A stretch of 64,000 nucleotides of DNA, from contig CBDFIN010000012.1 in the NCBI GenBank assembly GCA_965248135.1, forward strand, positions 1,860,001-1,924,000, read 5' to 3'. A program made the position numbers and the translations under genes. Source of the DNA: SZUA-100 sp965248135 (GTDB lineage Bacteria > Pseudomonadota > Alphaproteobacteria > Rhizobiales > Rhizobiaceae). The notes under the pieces are model-generated. The model was not told the origin of the DNA. It was given only the letters and a program-made list of their open reading frames with translations, and did not search any database. Shown piece after piece: positions 35,954-45,644 of the stretch (positions are counted from its first letter, which is position 1; each line of letters begins with the position of its first letter).

Positions 35954-37388
35954 TCACTCGCCCGCAGGATAATTCCAGGGCAGCAGTTCGTCAATTTGGT
36001 TGATCTTGTGATCTGCAATGCGACCAAGAACATCGGTGAGCCAAGCTTGGGGATCGACCTTATTCAGCTTTGCAGTTTCAATCAGGGTGAAGGCGATTGC
36101 CATGGCTTTGCCACCGTGCTCAGAACCAGCAAACATCCAGTTTTTGCGGCCAAGAGCTACCGGCTTGACTGCCCGCTCACAGGTGTTGTTGTCCAATTCC
36201 AGGAAGCCATTGTCGAGATAGGGGCGGGTCTTTGGCATCCGGGTGAGTGTATAGCGGATGGCTCTGGCCAATGGCGACTTGCCGGAGATTTTGGGCAGTT
36301 GCGCATGTAGCCAAGCTTCCAGATCATCGAATACCGGTTTGGCCTTTTCCTGACGAATAGTTACCCGCTCTGTTGGGGAACAACCTCGCGCCTCTTTCTC
36401 AACACCGTATAGTTTGGCTATACGCAGTATCGCCTCCTCGGCAATAGCTGAGCCTTGGGATTGTTGAACATCAACGAACTTGCGTCGAATGTGCGCCATG
36501 CAGGCAACTTCTGAAGCTTTTTCTTCGCCGAACACCCCATTGAAGCCAGCATATCCGTCCGCATGCACCCAGCCTTTGTAATTTGACAAATGGCGCACCG
36601 GATGTTCGCCCTTGCGATCAATCGTAAACTGATACCATGCGCAAGGCGGGGCTTGACCATTCCATGGCCGTTCATCACGAACATAAGCCCAGACCCGCGC
36701 TGTTTTGGTGCGTTTGTTGCCCGGCGACAACAATTTTATGGGTGTATCATCAGCAAACAGTGCCTGACCTTGCCGGATATGTTTGCCAATCGCATCAGCC
36801 AACGGTTCCAGCAGGGCTGTGGATTTTCCAACCCAGTCAGCCAGGGTCGAGCGATCCAGATCGATGCCTTCGCGCCCATAGATTTGGGATTGTCGGTACA
36901 AAGGCAAATGGTCACAATACTTCGAGACCAGTACATGGGCCAGAAGACCAGGGCCAGGACGACCCCGTTCTATAGGCCGCGATGGCATTGGTGCTTGCAA
37001 CACCGCCTCACAGCAAGAACAGGCCATGCGAGGGCGGATGATTTTGTTGACGACAAAACGACCCGGCACGTATTCCAGTTCCTCAGTGATATCCTCACCC
37101 AGCGCCTTCAGGCTGCCACCGCACTTGCTGCAATCATCGCCGGGGATGAGAACCTGCTCATTGCGTTCCAGATGTTCAGGCAGGGGTTTGCGCTTTGGCT
37201 TGTTCTTCGGTTCGGATGCTTTAGGCTCAGGAGTATCTGTTTCGTCGCTCGCTGCTGCTATCTCTTCGTTCTCAACAAACAATTGAAGTTGTTCGAGGCT
37301 TTCCGATTTGCTGCCAAAGCGATGACGGTTGTGACCTGCAAGCTGGTGTTTGAGATCAGCAATCTTCAGGTCCCGGTTCTTCAACTCA
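35954..37388 (-). pseudogene. IS66 TnpC transposase, main part (split by IS630)
   Basis: About 478 codons. Contains the zinc-binding CSKCGG and MACSCC pairs, the IS66 core FADDTPIKLL with the first Asp, YAGFNGVF and HIRRKFVD, and the C-terminal LDNNTCERAVKPVALGRKNWMFAGS. The first 25 codons lie beyond the IS630 insertion at 38552-38627. Joining the two parts across a single TA leaves them one base out of phase, so this copy may already have been damaged. Confidence 0.85.
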
Positions 37389-37390
37389 TA

Positions 37391-38551
37391 CCAATGGCAT
37401 GATTTTCTGACTCGTATGGGATTCCCAAATCACTGATGTTCTGATTCAATGGGTGGCGAAGGAGATTTTCCATGCCATCAACAGGACTTGTACTTCGAAG
37501 AGATTTTGATGCCCCCACGCTTCGCCAATTTTCCCGACGATGCAGTGACACAAGACAGGTACGCCGTCTTCTGGCGCTTGCAGCCATTTACGATGGCATG
37601 AGCCGGACAGATGCTGCCAGGGTTGGCGGGATGGATCGTCAAACGCTGCGCGACTGGGTCTTGAGATTCAACGCAGAAGGTCCAGATGGCCTGACCAATC
37701 GTCAGGGGGCGGGACGGCCACGCCTTTTGAGCGATGAACAAATGAATGAGCTGTCCGAGATCGTCAATGCTGGCCCTGATCCGGCGGTGGACGGGGTTGT
37801 GCGCTGGCGGCGGATTGATTTAAAGCGGGTGATTGAAGAGCGCTTTGGTGCCGTCTACGCCGAACGCTCGATATCCGAACTCCTTGCCGTCCTTGGCTTT
37901 TCCCGCATGAGCACCCGCCCGCAGCATCCAAAGCAGGATGAGCGTGTGATTGAGGCTTTCAAAAAAACTTCGCCAACACGCTTGCAGCTCACATAGCCGA
38001 TCTGCCGGAAGACACTCCCGTTGAGATTTGGTGGCAGGATGAAGCCCGGCTGGGCCAGAAGAACGGGCAAACACGCATCTGGGCGAAGAAAGGCACCCGC
38101 CCCCGAATGCCCGCTGATCAGCGATACAAGAATGCATATCTGTTCGGTGCCATATGCCCGGCCCATGGCAAAGGAGCCGCCCTGATGTTGCCGTGGGCCA
38201 ACACTGAGACAATGCAAATGCATCTTGACGAAATCAGCAAATATGTAGCGCGAAAATCCCACGCTGTCATTCTCATGGATCGGGCAGGCTGGCATACAAC
38301 AGGCAATCTCGATGTACCGAAAAACATCACCATCATCCTGCTGCCATCGCGTTCGCCAGAACTCAACCCGGTAGAAAACATCTGGCAATATCTACGCCAG
38401 AACTGGCTCTCTAACCGTATCTTTGAGGACTATAATGCTATCATTGATGCAGGATGCGATGCCTGGAACAAACTCCTTGCACAACCCGAAACTATCAAAT
38501 CAATCGGAATGCGAGATTGGGCTCATGCAGGTCAGTAATAATTGCCGTTGG
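37391..38551 (+). mobile_element. IS630-family insertion sequence
   Basis: 1,161 nt, flanked on both sides by TA (37389-37390 and 38552-38553), the hallmark target of IS630/Tc1. Ends are related inverted repeats starting CCAATGGCA and CCAACGGCA. It sits inside the IS66 tnpC gene, and a 5' fragment of the same element recurs at 47379-47570 with almost no differences. Confidence 0.88.
37472..38539 (+). CDS. IS630 transposase made by -1 frameshift (two overlapping frames)
   Basis: Frame 1 (37472-37996) holds the HTH domain (MSRTDAARVGGMDRQTLRDW). Frame 2 takes over at the run TTCAAAAAAACTTC and encodes the DDE domain: WWQDEARLGQ, VILMDRAGWH and LLPSRSPELNPVENIWQYLR, with all three acidic residues visible. 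The run contains A-AAA-AAC, a classical -1 slippery heptamer, so a programmed fusion is more likely than decay, as seen for several IS630 members. Confidence 0.82.
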
Positions 38552-38627
38552 TATCACTCGCCAGAAGTGTCACCATATCCTGAAGTTCTCCGGGATCATC
38601 GGGCAGTGTTGAAAGGTTGTTCAGCAT
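38552..38627 (-). pseudogene. 5' part of IS66 tnpC, cut off by IS630
   Basis: 25 codons starting ATG at 38627 (MLNNLSTLPDDPGELQDMV), the usual N-terminal form of IS66 TnpC. The remainder is at 35954-37388 on the other side of the IS630 element. Confidence 0.7.
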
Positions 38628-38722
38628 GGTGATTATCTACCAGAAACGCCCCTGAAATGGAATCGTAAATCTGCAGAAATGCTCACTTTTGTTAAGAAAA
38701 GTGTCGCCCGTATCCTGCCCAT

Positions 38723-39070
38723 TCAACCAGCTTTTAGTGGCCGCCATGTGCGTTGTGGAATGCGCCAGTCAATCCCCTCAAGCAACATCGCCAATTGAGC
38801 TGCCGTCAGACTGACCTTGCCATCCTTTGCGGCAGGCCAGACAAAACGGCCCCGTTCAAGCCGCTTGGAGAACAGACAAGCGCCCTGACTATCCCACCAG
38901 ATGATCTTGAGTAAATCACCGCGACGGCCACGGAAGACAAACAGGTGGCCACAAAACGGATCGGCAGCAAGCGTATTCTCAGCCTGAGCTGCCAGCGTAT
39001 TAAACCCGCGCCGCATGTCAGTCACACCGGCAGCAAGCCAGACCCGCGTATTGGCGGGAACCGGGATCAA
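38723..39070 (-). CDS. tnpB: IS66 accessory protein TnpB
   Basis: 115 aa, typical length. It shows the family signature VTDMRRGFNTLAAQ, then GHLFVFRGRRGDLLKIIWWD and LERGRFVWP. Required for IS66 transposition in known members; biochemical role unclear. Overlaps the tnpA-like gene by 4 nt. Confidence 0.92.
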   Translation of the reverse strand: MIPVPANTRVWLAAGVTDMRRGFNTLAAQAENTLAADPFCGHLFVFRGRRGDLLKIIWWDSQGACLFSKRLERGRFVWPAAKDGKVSLTAAQLAMLLEGIDWRIPQRTWRPLKAG

Positions 39071-39459
39071 GACACAAGCCCTTTCAACAAACGCGCCACC
39101 TCAGTGCCATCGAAACCGCCCTCAACAATCAGGTGGTGGCCATTGGAAAGGGCAATCTCGATACGCCCATGAGAACCGCAAGCCGTGTCTGGTTCCAAAA
39201 CAGAGGGAAGAGGTGTCTGCTCATCGCAAACTTCAATTGGCAGAAAAACAGCGGCATCAGTCTCGTCGGGGGATGGTGCAAAACGCTCATCCTTCAGCCA
39301 GTTGAATATCTGGTTGGCGTTCATTGCGTAACGTCGCGCAACCTGTGAGACCGATACGCCTGGTGCCAAGGTCTGCAAACAAATCGAGCGCTTCTCATCG
39401 TCGCTCCATGTCCGCCGTGCCCGTTTCTTCGACAATTCCCGCACCCCGTAAGTGTCCAC
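39067..39459 (-). CDS. tnpA: IS66 accessory protein TnpA (HTH)
   Basis: About 130 aa from a GTG at 39459 (frame VDTYGVRELSKKRARRTWSD). N-terminal helix-turn-helix: SVSQVARRYAMNANQIFNWLKD. The C-terminal half carries the usual IEIALSNGHHLIVEGGFD end. First gene of the IS66 operon. Confidence 0.85.
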   Translation of the reverse strand: MDTYGVRELSKKRARRTWSDDEKRSICLQTLAPGVSVSQVARRYAMNANQIFNWLKDERFAPSPDETDAAVFLPIEVCDEQTPLPSVLEPDTACGSHGRIEIALSNGHHLIVEGGFDGTEVARLLKGLVS

Positions 39460-39523
39460 TTGTTCGTCGTGGACACTAACCCACGCTATCAACACGCGTT
39501 AGGTGGGGCTAACCGGACGCTCT

Positions 39524-40173
39524 CGATTGATGCGCGTTTGCTGCGAGACTATGCGTGCACCTTTCCTGAGCGAGGTCAGGAACTGGCATGCGAAAACCAA
39601 CGTACAATCAAAGCTTTGATCTGTCGGCGCAGTGCGCTGGTTGAGGTTCGCAAAGGGGTTCGTTGCAGGCTTAAACAAACCGTGGAAGCAGAATTGATTA
39701 CTATGGATCGCGAGCTTGAAGCTGTGTTGACCAGCCAGATCAAAGCAGTGGAGCAAAAACTTTCAAGGCGCATCACAAAGGATGGGGAGATGGAAAACAA
39801 GCTTGAAAAACTTCGATCCATTCCAGGTATTGGCCCTGTCATGGGTTGGATGTTACTGGCACATATGCCCGAATTGGGAAAGGTTGGTGACAAGCAAATC
39901 TCAGCATTGGCGGGCGTTGCACCCTTTGCCCATGATAGCGGAAGAAGTTCTGGGAAACGTTTCGTACAATTAGGGCGAAGGGCCTTGCGGAATGTCCTGT
40001 ATCAAGCCGCACTGGTTGCCACACAGCATAATCCAGACCTGAAAATATTCGCTGATAGATTGAAGAAACTTGGCAAGCCCCATAAGCTCATCATCACTGC
40101 TGTAGCCCGAAAACTCATTATCCTGGCAAACACAATTATCCGCCAAAATCGAAACTGGAAACCGCAAATTTGA
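39524..40173 (+). pseudogene. IS110-family transposase, C-terminal part
   Basis: Opens with IDARLLRDYA, the position of the KTDxIDA motif in IS110/IS1111 proteins, so the N-terminal RuvC-like catalytic part is missing. The C-terminal transposase_20 region is intact: SIPGIGPVMGWMLLAHMPELG, then LAGVAPFAHDSG and GRRALRNVLYQAALVA. The IS66 right end cuts it. The stop is 17 nt from the stop of the convergent PocR-cyclase gene. Confidence 0.82.
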
Positions 40174-40190
40174 TACAGTTGCTAAGTTAT

Positions 40191-42965
40191 TTATCGGTTC
40201 TTATACCATTCGTCGATTTCACTTAGTAACAAATCCAAATCTTGTTCGTCCGTTTCGTTGGAAATACACACCCTTATGCCATACATTTGTTTATTCAGTG
40301 CAGAATTAAATATTTCGTCTATCCATGTAACAAATATTTTTTTCCTATTGAGTTCGTTTCTTAGATCTCTATGGCCAATGGATTCCACATCGATGATTCT
40401 AAATGATACAATTCCGCATCTGATATCATCCGAACTCGGCGAAAGAATTTCGAAAGTCGGACAATTTTTTCCGCCGCTGTTTTTTTGCCAATTCTGTAAT
40501 TTTTCTAAGAACGTTCCAGCCAAACCCATGATTTCGCTTTCGATATTGTCAATCTCGGATCTTGAATTAACCCCCTTGTCACTCAATGAACCACGATAAA
40601 TCTCGCAGGCGCGGATCAGCGCATGGGCCATTGCCCGTTGGGAAGTGGCGGTCTGCTCTTTTCTACCTGTCTCCAGGTCCAATACCCGGGCACCGATGCC
40701 GCCATCATGAGTAAGTGTATCAAGTGCAGCAAGCCGATTCCCAACCTTACCGCTTGCCAGCAAGCGCGGGCTAGCCCAATAAATTCCGGTACCATGGGGC
40801 CCACCCAGCCATTTGTGACCACAAGTGGCATAAAAATCGATTGCTGCATCAGCAACATTGTCATTAAGTGACAAGCTGATATGGCCCAAACAATGCGCCC
40901 CATCAATTATCACCCACAAATTATTTCCGTACTTTTTTTTGTACTCCCTAACTATTCTTTCGTACGGAAGACGAACTCCAGTGCTCCATGAAATATGCGG
41001 AATAAACAAAATTACCACAGGATTATTCTCACCGTCCTCATCAATCTTTTCGATAATATCCACAAATATATCAATTATTACTTCTTGCCTTATGTCTATT
41101 TTAATTTGCGTCGATAAGTTGACCGTCACGCGTTTTATTGTTTCGTCCAACATAATATTGATCAAATTGCGTATTGACGGGTGGTCTAAATCAGTATTTA
41201 CAAATACCATTGTCTCTTTTTCAGATGCATTCTCCTTAACCGCTTCTATGATCGATTCTACACCCTGTGTCAGACAATGTGTTGTATTGGGTGTAAACCC
41301 AATATTGCTTTCTGAGGCGTTTATTAAATTTGCTACTTCGTTTGCCACTTGCTGATGCGGGTTTAATTCAACGTTTGCATGGCCATCCTGCTTTACTGCG
41401 TCATAATACTCCTGAAATGCATGAACAACATGGTTTTTGGGTGAAGACAGCATACCATATGACAGATATATATATTGTTTTGTTACTGTTTTTTCATCTT
41501 TGTCATCAGGTTTCTTGTAGGAAAACGAATAAATATTGTGGTCACCGGTTTCATTTTCGGTGTCAAAACCCTTTAATTGTACCCGATCAAGATGTTTTAT
41601 TCTAAATTTCTGGCTTACTTGCATTTGTTGCTGAAATCCCTCATCGATCACAATTGCTGGCGTATATCCATAATTGTTGGCAGATTTTCCATATCTGCGT
41701 GCGAATTGGCACAAGCGTTGGGCCTTATTTACAAAAACTCCCAACCCGGTAAATTCCCGCCTTTCGTCTGGAACGTCGAAATGAAACAGCCCGTATAAGA
41801 TATCGCCGTACGTGATGCCTATTCCGAGCTCAAAACGTTCCAGTTCAGTATTGCCGGGTTGTCCGTGGTTTGGAATTTCTTCATAAATATTCTCAAGTTT
41901 CAATGCGCATTCGGCTACCCGTTCCAGCCAATTCCTACTTCCAGCAGCTGTTTCTCTATCCTCCGGCAATTGAAAAAAGAATACTAACAACGCATCACCG
42001 ATTATGTTATCTATCACGCCTCCATTAATTTTTACTTGCTGCATTATCCGGGAAAATAGTCTTTTCCTGGAATTTTCTATTAAACTCACGTGTGTTTTCA
42101 TTGTTATTTCTGAAAATCTGCGGATGTCCAAAAACATTACATAACATTTTTCAGACTTCGGATGAATATCAGTAGGATTTCTTTGTGCTGGATCTAATAA
42201 TTCAGATTTCCATTTATGAATATCTGGAATTCCTACTAATATTATTGACAACAGAGATAATAATTTTTCAATATCGGTGAGATTGTCTCTTGTCATCGAC
42301 TGAATTAGTGTTTTTATTTTCGTTACCGCTTGTATCGACGTTTCTGGTGCGTCTTCTGCTGATCCGTTTTTGTCCCAAGCATTTTTCACGACAAAGACTG
42401 AAAATATTTGTGCAAATTCCTCCATGAAATTTTGTATTTGAGAAAATTCATTTGTTGTTACAGTTTTACTTTTCTGATATGATTTATCATGTATTTCTTT
42501 ATAGATATTTTCATCTATTTCCTCGTATTCGCTAGTATTAGAATTAATTATTTTTATCCCTGTCTTTAGCGTATTTTGCTTATTCTCAATTCCTTGAATG
42601 CGCAATTCTCCGCCAAAAATCGCCCCGATCATTTCGCCGCCGACGATGATCGGTACGGCAATGCATTCGAAGCCCAGGCCACAAGGCTTTCGAAAGGTCT
42701 GGCTGGCTGTTCCAGTTTGTGACTTTAGAGCTTCGATCGCCTCCTGATCCCAAACATCACAAATCTGCTTTTTGATCGGACAGCCCTCGATATAGTGGAA
42801 TGTCTTACACAGATCAGAAACCATTCTCCTACTTGAAGGAGCGGTATCGGCATGCAGTGCTTTTCCAGCTGTATCGACAAACGTAACCGAAACTCCCAAC
42901 GCATGGGACAAGGCATCGCGTAAACCCGTTATTAGCTCCGGGTCTATTTTCCGTAGGATTTCCAT
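40191..42965 (-). CDS. PocR sensor - class III nucleotidyl cyclase - class V aminotransferase fusion
   Basis: About 924 aa from the ATG at 42965 (the frame is open to 43085; residue numbers below count from there). Three parts: (a) about 46-165, a PocR ligand-binding domain with its cysteine set C93, C102, C109, C135 and C141 and GGEMIGAIFGG; (b) about 312-520, a class III cyclase domain with metal aspartates D320 (VMFLDIRRFS) and D364 (IIGDALLVFF) and transition-state N453 and R457 (VNKAQR); (c) about 545-960, a class V PLP enzyme related to cysteine desulfurases and isopenicillin-N epimerases, with IIDGAHCLGH (D728, H731) and the PLP lysine K758 in ATCGHKWLGG. All key residues appear intact. 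AT-rich and flanked by ISs. The adenine-selecting Lys/Asp pair reads N360/E444. The substrate and signal are unknown. Confidence 0.8.
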   Translation of the reverse strand: MEILRKIDPELITGLRDALSHALGVSVTFVDTAGKALHADTAPSSRRMVSDLCKTFHYIEGCPIKKQICDVWDQEAIEALKSQTGTASQTFRKPCGLGFECIAVPIIVGGEMIGAIFGGELRIQGIENKQNTLKTGIKIINSNTSEYEEIDENIYKEIHDKSYQKSKTVTTNEFSQIQNFMEEFAQIFSVFVVKNAWDKNGSAEDAPETSIQAVTKIKTLIQSMTRDNLTDIEKLLSLLSIILVGIPDIHKWKSELLDPAQRNPTDIHPKSEKCYVMFLDIRRFSEITMKTHVSLIENSRKRLFSRIMQQVKINGGVIDNIIGDALLVFFFQLPEDRETAAGSRNWLERVAECALKLENIYEEIPNHGQPGNTELERFELGIGITYGDILYGLFHFDVPDERREFTGLGVFVNKAQRLCQFARRYGKSANNYGYTPAIVIDEGFQQQMQVSQKFRIKHLDRVQLKGFDTENETGDHNIYSFSYKKPDDKDEKTVTKQYIYLSYGMLSSPKNHVVHAFQEYYDAVKQDGHANVELNPHQQVANEVANLINASESNIGFTPNTTHCLTQGVESIIEAVKENASEKETMVFVNTDLDHPSIRNLINIMLDETIKRVTVNLSTQIKIDIRQEVIIDIFVDIIEKIDEDGENNPVVILFIPHISWSTGVRLPYERIVREYKKKYGNNLWVIIDGAHCLGHISLSLNDNVADAAIDFYATCGHKWLGGPHGTGIYWASPRLLASGKVGNRLAALDTLTHDGGIGARVLDLETGRKEQTATSQRAMAHALIRACEIYRGSLSDKGVNSRSEIDNIESEIMGLAGTFLEKLQNWQKNSGGKNCPTFEILSPSSDDIRCGIVSFRIIDVESIGHRDLRNELNRKKIFVTWIDEIFNSALNKQMYGIRVCISNETDEQDLDLLLSEIDEWYKNR

Positions 42966-43168
42966 ATTAATGTCCGTAAATTCTTTGTTCAAAATTGCCG
43001 GCAATAATTGCGTAGATTTTGGCTCGCTATAACAGTATTGTAGTGTGCATGAGTAAAAATAAGCAGAAATGTTGGCGATCGGCAATCGTTATTTTATTTA
43101 TATACCAGTCCTACTCCAGAACCGTAATTACTCACCCCCCTTGCCAAATCAGTAATGGAAGCCTCTAA
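42966..43168. promoter_or_regulatory. Upstream region of the PocR-cyclase gene
   Basis: AT-rich stretch between the fusion gene start and the IS701 left end. It should contain the gene's promoter. The IS701 target duplication copy CTAA is at 43165-43168. No other structure seen. Confidence 0.3.
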
Positions 43169-44713
43169 TCCTACTGCGTCACTTTGAAGGAGGCACATGT
43201 TTTCTATTCCACTTTCTTCGGCAACAAGGACAGAATTCAAGGGACTTGACGAGGGTCTGTGCGATGAGAATACGCAGGGTTGCGATTGAGTTGGGATTAT
43301 GCCTTTGCAGTCTTGCGGGTGGCGGCTGGTTTTTGCGGCGCTTTGGAAAGGGCAAATTGCGCGATGATTTCGGCTTTAGTTGGTCCTGAGAGGGAAATGG
43401 CCGCCTGTTGGCAGATAAGGAATCCATAGGCTGCAATGCAAAGGGCGGCATGGTGATGGAATCCCCGCCAACTTCGTCCTTCATAGTGGTTCAGCCCGAC
43501 TTCCTGTTTTAATTCAAGGTAGTCACGTTCGATACGCCAGCGTAGTTTGACCGTATCGACCAGCTCCTCCAAGCCGGTTTGAGGTGGCAGGTTGGAAAGC
43601 CAGTATTTTATTGGAGCCTCTTCACCCTCAGGCCACTCAATCAGCAACCATTCTTGCGGGCGTGGCTGTTTTTGTTTCTGGTGCCGGTGGGCAATGGTCA
43701 CGCGTGAGCAGGCAAAGCGCGATGTCAATTCGCTATTACTGCCTTCTCGCCAAGTGACGGTGTGCCAGTCATGTGGCTCAAGCTCCTGGGCGAATTGCTT
43801 TACGCTCAGCGGACAAACGTCCTCCACAGGCTTGAGGATTTGGGTTGGCCGCCCCTGTCCCCTGTAATTTGCAGGGACGGTAAAGGTGGTGCCTCTCGGC
43901 CAGATGGAGACATCACTGCGCACTCCAACGGCATATTCCAGGCCCATTTCGGTTATTTCCGTGCGAAACTGCGTGTCGGTACCGTAAGCCGGGTCTGCCA
44001 GCACAACACCAGGAGAAATCCCTTGTTCTTTGGCATTCTTGAGTTGCTGCAGTGCAATCCTGGGCTTGGTAAGAAACCCGATCGTCTCAGGAACCCCGGC
44101 CTTTTTGCGGCGGTTATCGTTTTCAGCCCAGTCTTTGGGCAGATAAAGCTGAAAGGCCACCGGCAGGGAGAAGTCATGGTTGGCAACAGAAAGCGAGACC
44201 GCTATCTGACAATTCTCTTTTTTGCCTACCTGGCCGCAATATTGTCGACCAACACCAACCGAATGCACACCCTTTTTTACAAACCCCGTGTCATCAATGA
44301 TCCAGGCGCAAATCTTCTCGCGCAATTCCATTCCGGGCAGGACCTGCGCACAAACAGCCCCAATCAAGCGCTCGCCACTCCATTCGGACTGGCCAACAAA
44401 ATGTAGCAAAGATTGATGCTTCGCGCTCACCCGCTCTGGTGCAATCTGGGCTGCTATCGGCTCAACGCTCTTGCGCGAAACATCCAGCAGCAACCCCGTA
44501 CAGTAATCATAAAGCCCCACCTCGCGAACACGGTATCCGCCCATTGCCGGAGAAAGTGCGTCAATATAATCTCCAAACGCCGTATCAAGGTCACAACCTT
44601 CAACCCCAATACTGCCGCTCAAACAACCCATGGTCCTATCCTCCAATTCAAAGATAGCAACCTTATGAAACAAAGGGCAGGATTATTAAACGTGATATTC
44701 TGACTCAGTAGGA
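43169..44713 (-). mobile_element. IS701-family insertion sequence with CTAA target duplication
   Basis: 1,545 nt with ends TCCTACTGCGTCA and (complement) TCCTACTGAGTCA, flanked by the 4-bp direct repeat CTAA at 43165-43168 and 44714-44717, as expected for IS701 (YTAR targets). A complete element, probably a recent arrival. Confidence 0.88.
43297..44631 (-). CDS. IS701-family transposase
   Basis: About 444 aa from the ATG at 44631 (MGCLSGSIGVEG). DDE_5 features: WIIDDTGFVKKGVHSVGV with the first acidic residues, VVLADPAYGTDTQFR with the second Asp and WRIERDYLELKQEVGLNHYEGRSW with the Glu. No frame interruption, so it is probably functional. Confidence 0.9.
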   Translation of the reverse strand: MGCLSGSIGVEGCDLDTAFGDYIDALSPAMGGYRVREVGLYDYCTGLLLDVSRKSVEPIAAQIAPERVSAKHQSLLHFVGQSEWSGERLIGAVCAQVLPGMELREKICAWIIDDTGFVKKGVHSVGVGRQYCGQVGKKENCQIAVSLSVANHDFSLPVAFQLYLPKDWAENDNRRKKAGVPETIGFLTKPRIALQQLKNAKEQGISPGVVLADPAYGTDTQFRTEITEMGLEYAVGVRSDVSIWPRGTTFTVPANYRGQGRPTQILKPVEDVCPLSVKQFAQELEPHDWHTVTWREGSNSELTSRFACSRVTIAHRHQKQKQPRPQEWLLIEWPEGEEAPIKYWLSNLPPQTGLEELVDTVKLRWRIERDYLELKQEVGLNHYEGRSWRGFHHHAALCIAAYGFLICQQAAISLSGPTKAEIIAQFALSKAPQKPAATRKTAKA

Positions 44714-44860
44714 CTAAGTAATTGACAATGTCAGCGTTTCTGATTGAGTTTGTGTGCGCATTCCGGGGCATCCGCCCACCTATTCCGATTTTATCCGCCC
44801 ACCCGTACCGGGCATCCGCCCACCTTGTGATGGGTTGCCGTGAGGCGTTGTTTATGTTTT

Positions 44861-45619
44861 TCAGTTTTGGTTGGTTTCGTCAATGGTTTGTGTTTTGGTC
44901 TTACGCATTGATTGTCCGTCGAGTTCGACGCGATAGGCGTTGTGAACGATGCGGTCGAGGATGGCATCGGCAAAGGTTGGCTCTCCGATAACGTCGTGCC
45001 AGGTATCGATGGGAAGCTGGCTTGTGATCAATGTTGAACCGGCCTCATAGCGATCTTCAACAATCTCCATGAGGTCGCGGCGCTGACTGGAATTCAATCT
45101 GTCCGGCCCCCAATCATCAAGGATCAGAAGTTGGGTTTTGGTCAAGCTTTTGAACAGGCGGGGGAAGCGCCCGTCACCGTGGGCCAGTTCCAGTTCGTCG
45201 AACAACCGGGGCATGCGTTTGTAGAGGACGGTGATGCCATCACGGCATGCTGATTGAGCCAGGGCACAGGCCAACCATGTTTTACCAACGCCGCAAGGGC
45301 CTGTGATCATCAGGCTACGCTTGTCTTTGATCCAACGGTTGGTTAGCAGTTGCTGGAACAACGGTTTGTCCAAGCCCCTTGGTGATTTGTAATCGACATC
45401 TTCAGGCGATGCTGACCTGTGACGTAGTTTCGCTGTGCGCATTCTGCTTTCAAAACGTTTGGTCTCCCGGCTGGTTGCTTCCCGGTCGATGAGCAAGCCA
45501 AGCCATTCTGCGTGGCTCAAAGCGGCGGTGCCGTCCTGTGTTTGCAGCTCGCTAAAAGCTTCGGCCATACCGTCAAGCTTCAGGGTTTGGAGTTGGTCTA
45601 ATGTTGGATGATTGAGCAT
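44861..45619 (-). CDS. istB: IS21 helper ATPase IstB
   Basis: 252 aa from the ATG at 45619. AAA+ features: Walker A GPCGVGKTW, Walker B LLILDDWG and sensor-like STLITSQLP. It assembles IstA and directs target choice. About 85 percent similar by eye to the istB fragment at 54954-55535. Confidence 0.93.
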   Translation of the reverse strand: MLNHPTLDQLQTLKLDGMAEAFSELQTQDGTAALSHAEWLGLLIDREATSRETKRFESRMRTAKLRHRSASPEDVDYKSPRGLDKPLFQQLLTNRWIKDKRSLMITGPCGVGKTWLACALAQSACRDGITVLYKRMPRLFDELELAHGDGRFPRLFKSLTKTQLLILDDWGPDRLNSSQRRDLMEIVEDRYEAGSTLITSQLPIDTWHDVIGEPTFADAILDRIVHNAYRVELDGQSMRKTKTQTIDETNQN

Positions 45620-45644
45620 GAGTTTTATCTCCTTAATGCCGGCT

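Larger units (their letters stand above)
35938..39523 (-). mobile_element. IS66-family element, interrupted by IS630
   Basis: Left end GTAAGCGTCC at 35938; right end its imperfect complement near 39514-39523. Genes read leftward: tnpA-like (39459), tnpB-like (39070), then tnpC split by an IS630 copy at 37391-38551. The right end abuts an IS110 transposase remnant. I saw no 8-bp target duplication, so one side was probably rearranged. Confidence 0.8.

Noticed and set aside
44755..44835. Short repeated CATCCGCCCACC units that look like a small repeat array
   Set aside because: They are the terminal repeats of the IS21 element and recur at its other end; there are no regular spacers, so not CRISPR.
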